Source of the DNA: Planctomycetota bacterium
Lineage (GTDB): Bacteria > Planctomycetota > Planctomycetia > Planctomycetales > Planctomycetaceae
Direction: 5' to 3'
NCBI GenBank assembly: GCA_027623235.1
Contig: JAQBVJ010000005.1
Location: 1 to 64,000 of the forward strand
Length of the DNA stretch: 64,000 bases
Shown here: positions 1 through 9,565 of the stretch, in pieces
Layout of the letters: every line of letters starts with the position of its first letter
Position numbering within the stretch: position 1 is the first letter of the stretch
Notes under the pieces: model-generated
What the model saw: the letters and a program-made list of their open reading frames with translations, nothing else
Databases searched by the model: none
Told to the model about the DNA's origin: nothing
Made by a program: the position numbers and the translations under genes

Positions 1-279
1 ATAGGGCTGGTAGTAGCTGTTAGGTGAATACGACCGGTAGTAGTAAGACGAAGGCGAGTAGTAATAACCAGCTCCCGGCGAGCTGTAATACTGCGTCGTT
101 CCGCGGAGTACAGTGGCTCCGCTGTAGACGGATCCACTGTAGACCGTGGCAGTCGGCGTTGAGAAGTTACCGATCGAGTAGCCGCTGGAACAGCAGCAGT
201 GGCCGGCGTCGGCTCGACCGGCAGTCAGCGAGAATGCCGAGAAAATTGCGAGACCGGTCATCAGGATGTGATTGCTCAT
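1..279 (-). CDS. Secreted Tyr/Ser/Gly-rich small protein, truncated by the window edge
   Basis: The reverse strand is open from an ATG at 279 to base 1 (93 codons, no stop reached). The product begins with a hydrophobic stretch ending in an Ala-rich site, 'LTAGRADAGH', which looks like a signal peptide, followed by a short Cys cluster (HCCCSS). The rest is low complexity and dominated by Tyr, Ser and Gly, with repeated 'VYSG', 'YYSS' and 'YYYS' blocks. I do not recognise a domain; small exported Tyr-rich proteins of unknown role are common in planctomycetes (general knowledge). The C-terminus lies outside the window, so final length is unknown. Confidence 0.6.
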   Translation of the reverse strand, partial: MSNHILMTGLAIFSAFSLTAGRADAGHCCCSSGYSIGNFSTPTATVYSGSVYSGATVLRGTTQYYSSPGAGYYYSPSSYYYRSYSPNSYYQPY

Positions 280-502
280 CAGGTTGCTCCACGAAATCAG
301 TAAGCACTCGTGAGGCATCCTGCCTGTTCATCACGACTCGTCCGTGTCATTGCCCTGGAAAGAGGACGCGTCGATTATCCACCTTTTGGAACTCGGATGA
401 AAGCGTAGAGCTGCGGACTCTGCAGAAGCCCGCCAACTCAAGTCTCGCGGAAAACTTCCAGATTCGGCAGAAGCAGAACCGGTAACAAAGGAGCTCGGCC
501 GG

Positions 503-534
503 GGCTGAATTGACACGGTTGTGTCCCTTCAGCC
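503..534 (-). terminator. Hairpin downstream of glmS
   Basis: Seven-base arms GGCTGAA/TTCAGCC enclose a second stem GACAC/GTGTC. The hairpin begins 13 bases past the glmS stop on the reverse strand. There is no clear T tract, so it may be a processing or weak terminator structure. Confidence 0.4.
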
Positions 535-546
535 AACCGTCCAGTC

Positions 547-2415
547 TCACTCAACAGTCACGCTCTTGGCGAGGTTTCTCGGCCGGTCAACGTTGCAGCC
601 GCGTAGCACGGCGACGTGGTACGACAGCAGTTGCAGCGGGATGGACGTGACGAGCGGCTGCAGGAACTCTTCCACGTCCGGTACGAAGATGACTTCGTCG
701 GCCAGGTCAGAGATCCGGTGGTCTCCCTCACAGGCGATTGCGATGACAGGACCCCGGCGAGCTTTCACTTCCTCAAGGTTGCTCATGACTTTGGGATAGA
801 TGCCGCCGTGAGGGACCACGAAGACGCTGGGTGTCTGCTCATCGACCAGGGCAATCGGGCCGTGTTTCATTTCGGCGGCAGGATATCCCTCCGCGTGGAT
901 GTAGCTGATTTCCTTAAGTTTGAGAGCACCTTCAAGAGCCACCGGGAAGTTGTACAGACGGCCCATGTAGAGGTAATTGTTGAACCCGAAATACCGTTCG
1001 GCGACGTCGCGAACGTGATCGTTACAGGCGAGCGTCTGCTGGATGAGTTCGGGCATCGCCCGGAGCATTTTGATAATACGCTTTCCGGCCGGGTACGAAA
1101 GATCCCGGATTCGTCCGAAGTAAAGTGCGAGCAGAGTCAACGCCGTCACCTGCGAGGTAAACGCTTTCGTCGATGCGACGCCGATCTCGGGTCCAGCGTG
1201 CAGATAGATGCCGCCGTCCGCTTCCCGCGCAATCGTTGATCCGACAACGTTGCAGATCGCCATCGATTTGTGGCCCTTGCGTTTACATTCACGCATCGCG
1301 GCAAGAGTGTCGGCGGTCTCTCCACTTTGTGTGATTGCAAAGACCATCGTGTCTTCAGACATCGGTGGATTGCGGTATCGCAGCTCGCTGGCGTACTCGA
1401 CTTCTGTGGGGATACGTGCGAATTCTTCGAAGAGGTACTCGCCAACAAGCCCGGCATGCCAGCTCGTTCCGCATGCCGTGAAAATGATGCGGTCAATTTG
1501 CCGCAGCTCGCGGGGAGTCAGGTTCAAGCCACCAAATCGAGCGGTTGCGGATTCTTCGTCGATGCGGCCTCGCAGGCAGTTTTCGATGGCCTCAGGCTGC
1601 TCGAAGATTTCCTTGAGCATGTAGTGCTCAAAATCGCCCAGGTCGATGTCGGAGGAAACCTGGTCCAGAGTATGGATTGAAGGCGTCGTCTTGCCGGATT
1701 CCTGATGGTGCAAATCCATCCGGTCCGCGGTAATTACGGCGATTTCATGGTCGTTAATATAGACGACCTCATTCGTGTAGCCGACAAACGGACTGGCGTC
1801 GCTGGCAATGAAGTGTTCGTTCCGGATTTTGCCGATCCCGATGACCAGTGGGCTGCCCATTCTCGCCGCAAAGATGACGTCGGGAATGTCACGAAAGATG
1901 GCGACCACGCCATAAGTGCCTTTGAATCGGGCGACGGAGAGTTGAATGGCTTTCAGACAGGTCTCGTGCGACTCCGGGTCTTCGCCGAGTTTGATCTGCT
2001 CAAGCCAGTAATGGCAGATCATGTGAGCAATAATTTCACTGTCCGTCGTCGTGCGGAAAACGTAACCCAGCGTCTGAAGCTGTTCCCGCAGCTTGACGTA
2101 ATTCTCGATGACTCCGTTGTGGACGATGACAACTTCACCGTTGCCGCCGACATGCGGGTGTGAGTTGATGTCTGTCGTCTCGCCATGAGTTGCCCACCGG
2201 GTGTGGCCGATACCGACTGACCCCTCCACCGGATTTGCCTCAACGAGCTTTGCGAGCTCTTCAACACGGCCGGCGCGTTTGCGAATGCCAATTTCATCGC
2301 AGTGCTGGACAGCAATTCCCGCGCTGTCGTAGCCACGGTACTCAAGACGGCGTAAGCCATCGATCAGAAATTCCGGTGCCGGACGAAATCCAACGTAGCC
2401 GACGATGCCACACAT
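547..2415 (-). CDS. glmS: Glutamine-fructose-6-phosphate aminotransferase (isomerizing)
   Basis: GlmS makes glucosamine-6-phosphate from fructose-6-phosphate and glutamine, the first step towards UDP-GlcNAc, in the cytoplasm. The 622-residue product starts MCGIVGYVGF; Cys2 becomes the N-terminal nucleophile of the class II glutamine amidotransferase domain (about residues 1-220). I therefore chose the ATG at 2415, although the frame is open for 20 codons upstream. Two SIS sugar-isomerase domains follow (about 290-430 and 460-600), with 'TACGTSWHAG' and 'AITQSGETADT', and the C-terminus is 'PRNLAKSVTVE' as usual in the family. Length is normal. It is divergent from a ROK regulator, which suggests but does not prove amino-sugar-responsive control. 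Confidence 0.97.
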   Translation of the reverse strand: MCGIVGYVGFRPAPEFLIDGLRRLEYRGYDSAGIAVQHCDEIGIRKRAGRVEELAKLVEANPVEGSVGIGHTRWATHGETTDINSHPHVGGNGEVVIVHNGVIENYVKLREQLQTLGYVFRTTTDSEIIAHMICHYWLEQIKLGEDPESHETCLKAIQLSVARFKGTYGVVAIFRDIPDVIFAARMGSPLVIGIGKIRNEHFIASDASPFVGYTNEVVYINDHEIAVITADRMDLHHQESGKTTPSIHTLDQVSSDIDLGDFEHYMLKEIFEQPEAIENCLRGRIDEESATARFGGLNLTPRELRQIDRIIFTACGTSWHAGLVGEYLFEEFARIPTEVEYASELRYRNPPMSEDTMVFAITQSGETADTLAAMRECKRKGHKSMAICNVVGSTIAREADGGIYLHAGPEIGVASTKAFTSQVTALTLLALYFGRIRDLSYPAGKRIIKMLRAMPELIQQTLACNDHVRDVAERYFGFNNYLYMGRLYNFPVALEGALKLKEISYIHAEGYPAAEMKHGPIALVDEQTPSVFVVPHGGIYPKVMSNLEEVKARRGPVIAIACEGDHRISDLADEVIFVPDVEEFLQPLVTSIPLQLLSYHVAVLRGCNVDRPRNLAKSVTVE

Positions 2416-2734
2416 GCTGGCGCTCCATCGTGTTACTGTGAAAGAGTTTGAATGAGGGAGTCGACACGGATCCATTGCCGAATTGGCAGTGTGTCGGGAA
2501 TAAGTGCGGAGAAACCCGCGCTGGCAGGAAACGAAGGGGTCGGAACGTTATCTCCCGTCTGAAGATTGCGTCAACACGAGTTCCGGCGAGACGAACCCGG
2601 GCGCTGTTGCAGCCTCCTGGCTGGCCCGATCGAGGCTGTCTTCGATATGGAAGCCTCATTTTTTAAATATCGTTGACAAATAAGTGGCAGGCCGGGACAC
2701 TTCGCGGCGTTGACACTTTCTTGTTGAGGATGTC
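2416..2734. promoter_or_regulatory. Divergent intergenic region between glmS and the ROK regulator
   Basis: This 319-bp stretch has no convincing gene. It should hold both promoters. A TTGACA hexamer at 2673-2678 follows an AT-rich run (about 2659-2670) and could be a -35 box for the ROK gene, though the matching -10 is poor. A second TTGACA at 2710-2715 is too close to the start codon to serve that gene. I see no strong palindrome. Confidence 0.3.
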
Positions 2735-3919
2735 ATGTCGACTGTCTCCACCGCTCAGCCACAACTGCTCAGCCAGATCAACGAGCGATCGGTACTGCGT
2801 ATCCTGCAGTCGTCCGGGCCGTGTTCGCGGGCGGACGTGACACGTCAGCTTGGTGTGACCGCTCCGACCGTTTCAAAGGCCGTTGCCACGCTGTTGCGTT
2901 CCGGATTGCTGGAAGAATTTGACGCCCCCTGTAACGGACGAGGCCGGCCGGCCCGGCAGCTTCGTCTGGCCAGCGAAACGGCTCAGGTACTGGGCCTGGT
3001 GATTGATGCCGGGCATTGCCGCATTGTGCTGGCAAGTCTTGATGGCACATTGATGGACGATTGCGAAATTACGTTCAACACGCCAGATGCCTATCCAGAC
3101 CTGATCGAAACGGCCTCAGGGCACATCGAATCATTGTTGCGATCCGGCGTGCAGACGCTGGGACTGGGGGTCAGTCTGCCCGGGCTGATCGACTCCAACG
3201 CGCAGATTGGTCTTCTCTCACCAAACGTGCCTGTGACGAATGGTCATTCTCCCAGCCGCGACCTGAGCTCCCGGCTCGGCCTGCCGAGCGTGCTGTTGCA
3301 GGAGTGCCATGCGTTGTGTCTTGCAGAACGCCAGTACGGCAACGCCCGCAGACTGGATGATTTTGCAATGCTCGACGCGACGACGGGAGTCGGGCTCGGA
3401 GTTCTGACGGCGGGGCGGCTACTCACCGGGAAGAACGGACTGGCGGGTGAAATCGGGCATCTTCCCGTCAAGCCGAATGGGCGGTTGTGCGGATGCGGCC
3501 GACGCGGCTGTCTTGAGACGCTCGCCAGCGACTCGGCGCTCGCAAGACTCGTTTCCGACCGCCTGGGCCGGGAAATTGACATTGAGGAAATCGTCACGCT
3601 CGTCCGAATGGGCGACCTGGCAATCGGTCGAGAACTGGGGCAGGTGACTAAGCATCTGGCGTTTGCCCTGGCAACGTCGATCAACCTGTTTAATCCTTCG
3701 ACGCTTTTCGTCTGCAGTCGAATGTTCGATCTTGATGACTCGTTACTCGACCGGCTTCGGGAACAGACCGAGGGACTGGCGCTGAAGCCGTCCTTTGAAA
3801 GTTGCCGCATCGAACGAGCTCGCGGGAGTAAGCGCGAAGGCACGATTGCCGGAATCATCGAACATTTGACACACTCGCGAGTTCAACTGGACATGCCGGT
3901 TTCACACGGAATTCAGTAA
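2735..3919 (+). CDS. ROK-family transcriptional regulator (NagC/XylR type)
   Basis: 394 residues. The N-terminal 70 residues form a winged helix-turn-helix ('CSRADVTRQLGVTAPTVSKAV'), and the rest is a ROK sugar-kinase-like domain with the zinc motif 'CGCGRRGCLE' (about residue 251) and 'GEIGHLPV'. This is the build of NagC/Mlc/XylR repressors, which bind DNA and are released by a sugar or sugar phosphate. GAGG lies a few bases before the ATG. The divergent glmS gene and the downstream polysaccharide-associated genes make amino-sugar sensing plausible; the ligand cannot be read from sequence. It could also act on the PSCyt1/DUF1501 pair that follows on the same strand. Confidence 0.88.
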   Translation: MSTVSTAQPQLLSQINERSVLRILQSSGPCSRADVTRQLGVTAPTVSKAVATLLRSGLLEEFDAPCNGRGRPARQLRLASETAQVLGLVIDAGHCRIVLASLDGTLMDDCEITFNTPDAYPDLIETASGHIESLLRSGVQTLGLGVSLPGLIDSNAQIGLLSPNVPVTNGHSPSRDLSSRLGLPSVLLQECHALCLAERQYGNARRLDDFAMLDATTGVGLGVLTAGRLLTGKNGLAGEIGHLPVKPNGRLCGCGRRGCLETLASDSALARLVSDRLGREIDIEEIVTLVRMGDLAIGRELGQVTKHLAFALATSINLFNPSTLFVCSRMFDLDDSLLDRLREQTEGLALKPSFESCRIERARGSKREGTIAGIIEHLTHSRVQLDMPVSHGIQ

Positions 3920-3969
3920 TAACTCTCCGCAACAACAAGAACACTCTCACACCTCTCCGAGGTTTCACT

Positions 3970-6900
3970 ATGAAAATCCAACTCATACTTGTTGCAGTTC
4001 TGCTAGGGCCATCGCTGGCGCCGGCAGCAGACGAGACGGCTCAGGAATCGTCCTACTCGAAAGAGAACATTGAGTTCTTCGAAAAGGATGTCCTGCCGAT
4101 TCTCAGGGCCAGCTGTTTCAAATGTCACGGTGGCGAGCCGAAGCTCAAAGGTGGATTCCGAATCACCAGCCGCGAAGGTGTGTTGAAAGGCGGAGAACTG
4201 GGGGCGGCGGTCGACCTCAAGATGCCGAACGAGAGCCAGCTTCTGGACGCGATCAATTATGGCGGGCTCGAAATGCCACCCAACGCGAAACTCGCTGTCG
4301 GGAAAATCGCGACGTTGACGAAGTGGGTTGAGCTCGGTTTGCCGTGGTCCTCGACGAAGGACTACGGAGTCCAGGAAGTGCCGGAAGAGGACACGCGAGG
4401 CGACGGTCGCGACTACTGGGCGTATCAGCCGGTGACTCGTCCGGCCGTGCCGACCGTTCAAAACAAAGCGTGGGTGGCGAGCCCGATCGATGCGTTTCTG
4501 CTGGCGAAGATCGAAGCAGCCGGCCTCAGCCCGGCGACAGCCGCTGCAAAAGTCTCACTGATCCGGCGAGCCTATTATGACCTGACGGGACTGCCCCCGA
4601 GCCCGGCCGACGTTGATGCCTTTTTGAAGGATGAGTCTCCAGAAGCGTTTGCGACAATCGTTGACCACTTGCTGGAATCTCCCCAGTACGGTGAGAAGTG
4701 GGGCCGGCACTGGCTCGACCTCGTCCGTTACGCGGAAACTCACGGTTACGAGCGGGATTCGGCCAAGCCGTTTGCCTGGCGGTTTCGCGATTACGCCATC
4801 GACTCATTCAACGCCGACAAGCCGTATGACCAGTTTATTATCGAGCAGCTTGCCGGTGACGAACTTCCGAATGTCACTCGCGAGACACTCACCGCGACGG
4901 GTTTTTACCGGCTTGGCATCTGGGATGACGAACCAGCCGATCGCCTGCTCGCGAAGTACGACGGACTTGACGACATCGTGAAGACGACGGGCGAAGTGGT
5001 ATTAGGAATGTCGCTGGGTTGTTGCCGCTGCCACGATCACAAAGGCGACCCGATTGATCAGGATGAGTATTACGGGTTTCTGGCCTACTTCCACGACGTG
5101 ACATACTCGAACCGCGAAAATCTGCGGAACTGGGTAACAGATGAGGACCGGACGTCTCATGAGAAATTGCTCGTTGAAAAACGGAATCGGGAAGGCCGAC
5201 TTTATTCGGAGATTTACGATCTCGAGCAGCGATTCCAGCTGGGTTTGAAGAAGGATGGACTGTCGGTGAGCGGTGCCGGACGATCGGATCTTGAGGACGT
5301 TCGCTACCGCTTTTACCGCGACACATGGGAGACGCTTCCGAATTTCGACGAGCTCAAACACGAGGCGGACGGCGCGATCGCCAGCAACCTGTTTTCGCTG
5401 AAGCCGGCCTCACGACTGGAAGCAATCGGACTGGTTTACGAAGCGAAGGTCAAGGTGCCTGCCGACGGCGAGTACACGTTTATTATTAACTCAACGGAAG
5501 GAGCTCGATTGATTGTTGATGGCAGGACCGTCATCGACCGCGTTGGAAAAGGAAACGCGAAAGTGGACGGCAAAGTGGCCTTGAAAGCCGGACTGCTGCC
5601 GATTCGGCTGGAATATTTCAACTCATACGAAAAGCCGCGTTTGACGGTGTCGTGGTCCGGGCCTGATTTCTCAACGCGATTTCTTTCGGATGACGGTGGG
5701 TCAGGCAGCGGAGCCGTACTCGCTGCTGACTCACGGGAACAGCCTCAGAAATGGAAATTCGTAACGGACAAGCCGGCGGACGACTGGACGACGCTCGACT
5801 TTAATGACCGCGGCTGGCCGAAGGGCGACGGTGGATTCGGTCGTCGAGGCACGCCGGGATCGGTTGTTCGCACCGACTGGACGAAGCCCGACATCTGGCT
5901 GCGGCGAAATTGTTCCGTCAACGCAATTCCCGAGTTCCTGGCCCTGGATCTGCATTATGACGAGGACTGCGAAGTTTATATCAACGGTGTCCTTGTTCAT
6001 TCGGCCAAGGGTTACCTGCAGGATTATCTGCGTGTGCCGCTCGGATCAAAGGCGATCGCCGCTTTGAAAAAAGGAAAGAACGTCGTCGCTGTGCACTGCC
6101 ATCAAACGGGTGGCGGACAGTACATCGATGTCGGTCTCGTTGCTGCGTCGGGCGAGTTTGATTTCGCCTCCCTGCTGGCTCAGCACGGGGATCGGATTCT
6201 CGGTGACGGTGCAGTGGGAAAATACGGGCAGCTTCAAAAGAAACTCGAAGACAGTCGGAAAGCGAGTCCGCCTCCGGCGGGGTCTCCGATCATGTCTGTC
6301 GCGGAGAGCGGCAACACTCCAGTCCACGTGCTCGCTCGAGGGAATCCTCACGCGCCGGGGAAGCAGGTCCAGCCGACCATTCCGGCGATGCTGCGAATTC
6401 CCGCTCCCGTGATTCTGGAGGCACGTCCGGCTGGCGGCACATCGGGAAAACGACTGGCTCTGGCGAAGTGGCTGGTCAGTAAGAATAACCCGCTGACCGC
6501 GCGTGTTTTTGTCAATCGTCTGTGGCAGTTCCATTTCGGGCGAGGCATCGTGCCGACGCCGAATGACTTCGGAAAGTTTGGCGAGGCACCGACGCATCCC
6601 GAACTGCTCGACTGGCTCGCCGCGGAATTCATGGCGGGCGACTGGAAGATCAAGCGGATGCACAAACTGATTCTTATGTCGAATGCCTGGCAGATGTCGT
6701 CTCAATCGAACGAGGCGGCGATGCTCAAAGACCCAGGCAATCACCTGATCTGGCGGGCAAACATGCGACGCCTCTCGGCTGAGGAGATTCGCGATTCCAT
6801 CCTCGCCGCGACTGGCGAGCTGAATCTCAAACAAAGTGGGCCACACATTTACGTGCCAATCGCCCGGGAGGTTCTCCAGGGTCAGTCGCGACCAGGAGAC

Positions 6901-7323
6901 GGCTGGGGCAACTCTCCGCCGGAAGAGGCTTCGCGGCGCAGCGTTTACATTCACGTCAAGAGGTCGCTGCTGGTACCAATCATGGAGATGCACGACCAGG
7001 CCGACACCGATTCCAGCTGCCCGGTCCGCTACGTCACAACGGTGCCGACTCAGTCTCTGGGAATGCTCAATGGCGAATTCTCGAACGGCAAGGCTCAGAA
7101 GCTGGCCGAGAGGCTGCGAAAAGAGTCGCCGGGCGACCTGACAGCTCAGGTCCGCAATGCGATTCGACTGACGACGTCCCGAACACCGACTGCCGAGGAA
7201 GTTGCAAAAGATGTGGCTTTCATTCAGTCGATTCAGAAGGAAGATAATCTCAGCGAAGAACAGGCCATGAAAATGTTCTGTCTCGTGACGATTAATACCA
7301 ATGAGTTTATTTACCTGGATTAA
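3970..7323 (+). CDS. PSCyt1/DUF1549/DUF1553 protein with inserted PA14 domain
   Basis: 1117 residues, exported: a signal peptide ends near 'LAPAADET'. A cytochrome-c-like heme motif CFKCH lies at residues 49-53 (PSCyt1). DUF1549 follows (about 150-370), with 'YGEKWGRHWLDLVRYAET' and 'CRCHDHKGDP'. The middle carries a PA14-like beta-sandwich (about 440-580; 'FSLKPASRLEAIGLVYEAKVKVPADGEY' region) and a second beta-rich segment (about 590-710), then DUF1553 (about 820-1100; 'ARVFVNRLWQFHFGRGIV'). PA14 domains often bind carbohydrate, which fits a role at extracellular polysaccharides; the enzymatic activity of the family is unknown. It lies 44 bp before a DUF1501 gene, its usual partner. Confidence 0.9.
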   Translation: MKIQLILVAVLLGPSLAPAADETAQESSYSKENIEFFEKDVLPILRASCFKCHGGEPKLKGGFRITSREGVLKGGELGAAVDLKMPNESQLLDAINYGGLEMPPNAKLAVGKIATLTKWVELGLPWSSTKDYGVQEVPEEDTRGDGRDYWAYQPVTRPAVPTVQNKAWVASPIDAFLLAKIEAAGLSPATAAAKVSLIRRAYYDLTGLPPSPADVDAFLKDESPEAFATIVDHLLESPQYGEKWGRHWLDLVRYAETHGYERDSAKPFAWRFRDYAIDSFNADKPYDQFIIEQLAGDELPNVTRETLTATGFYRLGIWDDEPADRLLAKYDGLDDIVKTTGEVVLGMSLGCCRCHDHKGDPIDQDEYYGFLAYFHDVTYSNRENLRNWVTDEDRTSHEKLLVEKRNREGRLYSEIYDLEQRFQLGLKKDGLSVSGAGRSDLEDVRYRFYRDTWETLPNFDELKHEADGAIASNLFSLKPASRLEAIGLVYEAKVKVPADGEYTFIINSTEGARLIVDGRTVIDRVGKGNAKVDGKVALKAGLLPIRLEYFNSYEKPRLTVSWSGPDFSTRFLSDDGGSGSGAVLAADSREQPQKWKFVTDKPADDWTTLDFNDRGWPKGDGGFGRRGTPGSVVRTDWTKPDIWLRRNCSVNAIPEFLALDLHYDEDCEVYINGVLVHSAKGYLQDYLRVPLGSKAIAALKKGKNVVAVHCHQTGGGQYIDVGLVAASGEFDFASLLAQHGDRILGDGAVGKYGQLQKKLEDSRKASPPPAGSPIMSVAESGNTPVHVLARGNPHAPGKQVQPTIPAMLRIPAPVILEARPAGGTSGKRLALAKWLVSKNNPLTARVFVNRLWQFHFGRGIVPTPNDFGKFGEAPTHPELLDWLAAEFMAGDWKIKRMHKLILMSNAWQMSSQSNEAAMLKDPGNHLIWRANMRRLSAEEIRDSILAATGELNLKQSGPHIYVPIAREVLQGQSRPGDGWGNSPPEEASRRSVYIHVKRSLLVPIMEMHDQADTDSSCPVRYVTTVPTQSLGMLNGEFSNGKAQKLAERLRKESPGDLTAQVRNAIRLTTSRTPTAEEVAKDVAFIQSIQKEDNLSEEQAMKMFCLVTINTNEFIYLD

Positions 7324-7367
7324 TAACAAGCAGGTCGGGCACTCCTGCTGAAAGAAGAGGCAGACTC

Positions 7368-8831
<1,464 letters not shown>

Positions 8832-8858
8832 TGTCTCTGGGAGTCAACGGAGCCGAAC

Positions 8859-9404
8859 ATGTCTGTGGGACAGAAACTCGTGACCGCGGAAGAGCTGTTT
8901 GAGATGGATAGCGAAGCCCGTCTGGAACTGGTCCGGGGAGAACTTTTCGAGAGGAATCCGACAGGCTGAGATCACGGTGAGGTTTCATCGGTCATCAATA
9001 TCATTCTTGGCGGGTTCGTCAGAGACCAGGACCTGGGGAAAACAGTCATCGCGGAAATGGGTTTCCGCATTGAAATTGCTCCGGACACCGTCCGTGCACC
9101 TGATGTTGCCTTTGTCGTCAAAGGACGAATACCGACTGGTCCACAAAAAACTTACTTTGACGGTGCACCGGATTTAGCCATCGAGGTTGTTTCCCCAGGT
9201 GACCGAATTTCAAAGGTCATGGAAAAAGTCGAAATGTGGTTACAGTGTGGCGCCAGGACAGTCTGGCTGGTTGATCCAGTTCGAAAGTCGGCATCAATCG
9301 CCACTCTGGTCGATGGCCATATCGAGTCGCGAGAAGTCGATTCGCTTTCTGATGCTGACCTGCTGCCTGGATTCGACTTGCCGCTCAGCGAACTCTGGGA
9401 CTGA
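8859..9404 (+). pseudogene. Uma2-family (PD-(D/E)XK-like) protein interrupted by an in-frame TGA
   Basis: Translation from the ATG at 8859 gives a typical Uma2 start ('LVTAEELFEMDSEARLELV') and reaches 'NPTG', then a TGA at 8967-8969, and continues in the same frame with 'DHGEVSSVINIILGGF' to a stop at 9404. Uma2 proteins normally read continuously through a P-x-G-x-x-H-G segment at exactly this point. Downstream are the family's core motifs 'APDVAFV', 'PDLAIEVVSP', 'YLQ'-like 'MWLQCGARTVWLVDP'. Without the stop the product would be 181 residues, a normal length. Either a nonsense mutation or a base error; a shorter product could start at an internal ATG (9057) but would lack the N-terminal third. 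A good terminator follows. Confidence 0.8.
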
Positions 9405-9425
9405 CGCCCGTCCTTGATTGATCTC

Positions 9426-9453
9426 AAACCCGGCTTCCCGTGAGGCCGGGTTT
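9426..9453 (+). terminator. Rho-independent-type terminator after the Uma2 gene
   Basis: Arms AAACCCGGC/GCCGGGTTT (9 bp) with a 10-base loop, followed by CTTTGTG. It lies 22 bp past the Uma2 stop codon and 112 bp before the next start. Confidence 0.7.
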
Positions 9454-9565
9454 CTTTGTGCGCGGGCGGTGGCGTGAGGAGTGGCGGCTCGACTATGTTC
9501 CGTTTTCGTTGGCAGGGCACGAAACACTGACCCATCTGAGACGATTCAAAGACGGAGATTCGACG

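Noticed and set aside
2416-2734. glmS ribozyme/riboswitch
   Set aside because: The glmS ribozyme is mainly known from Gram-positive bacteria and I saw none of its conserved core in the glmS leader.
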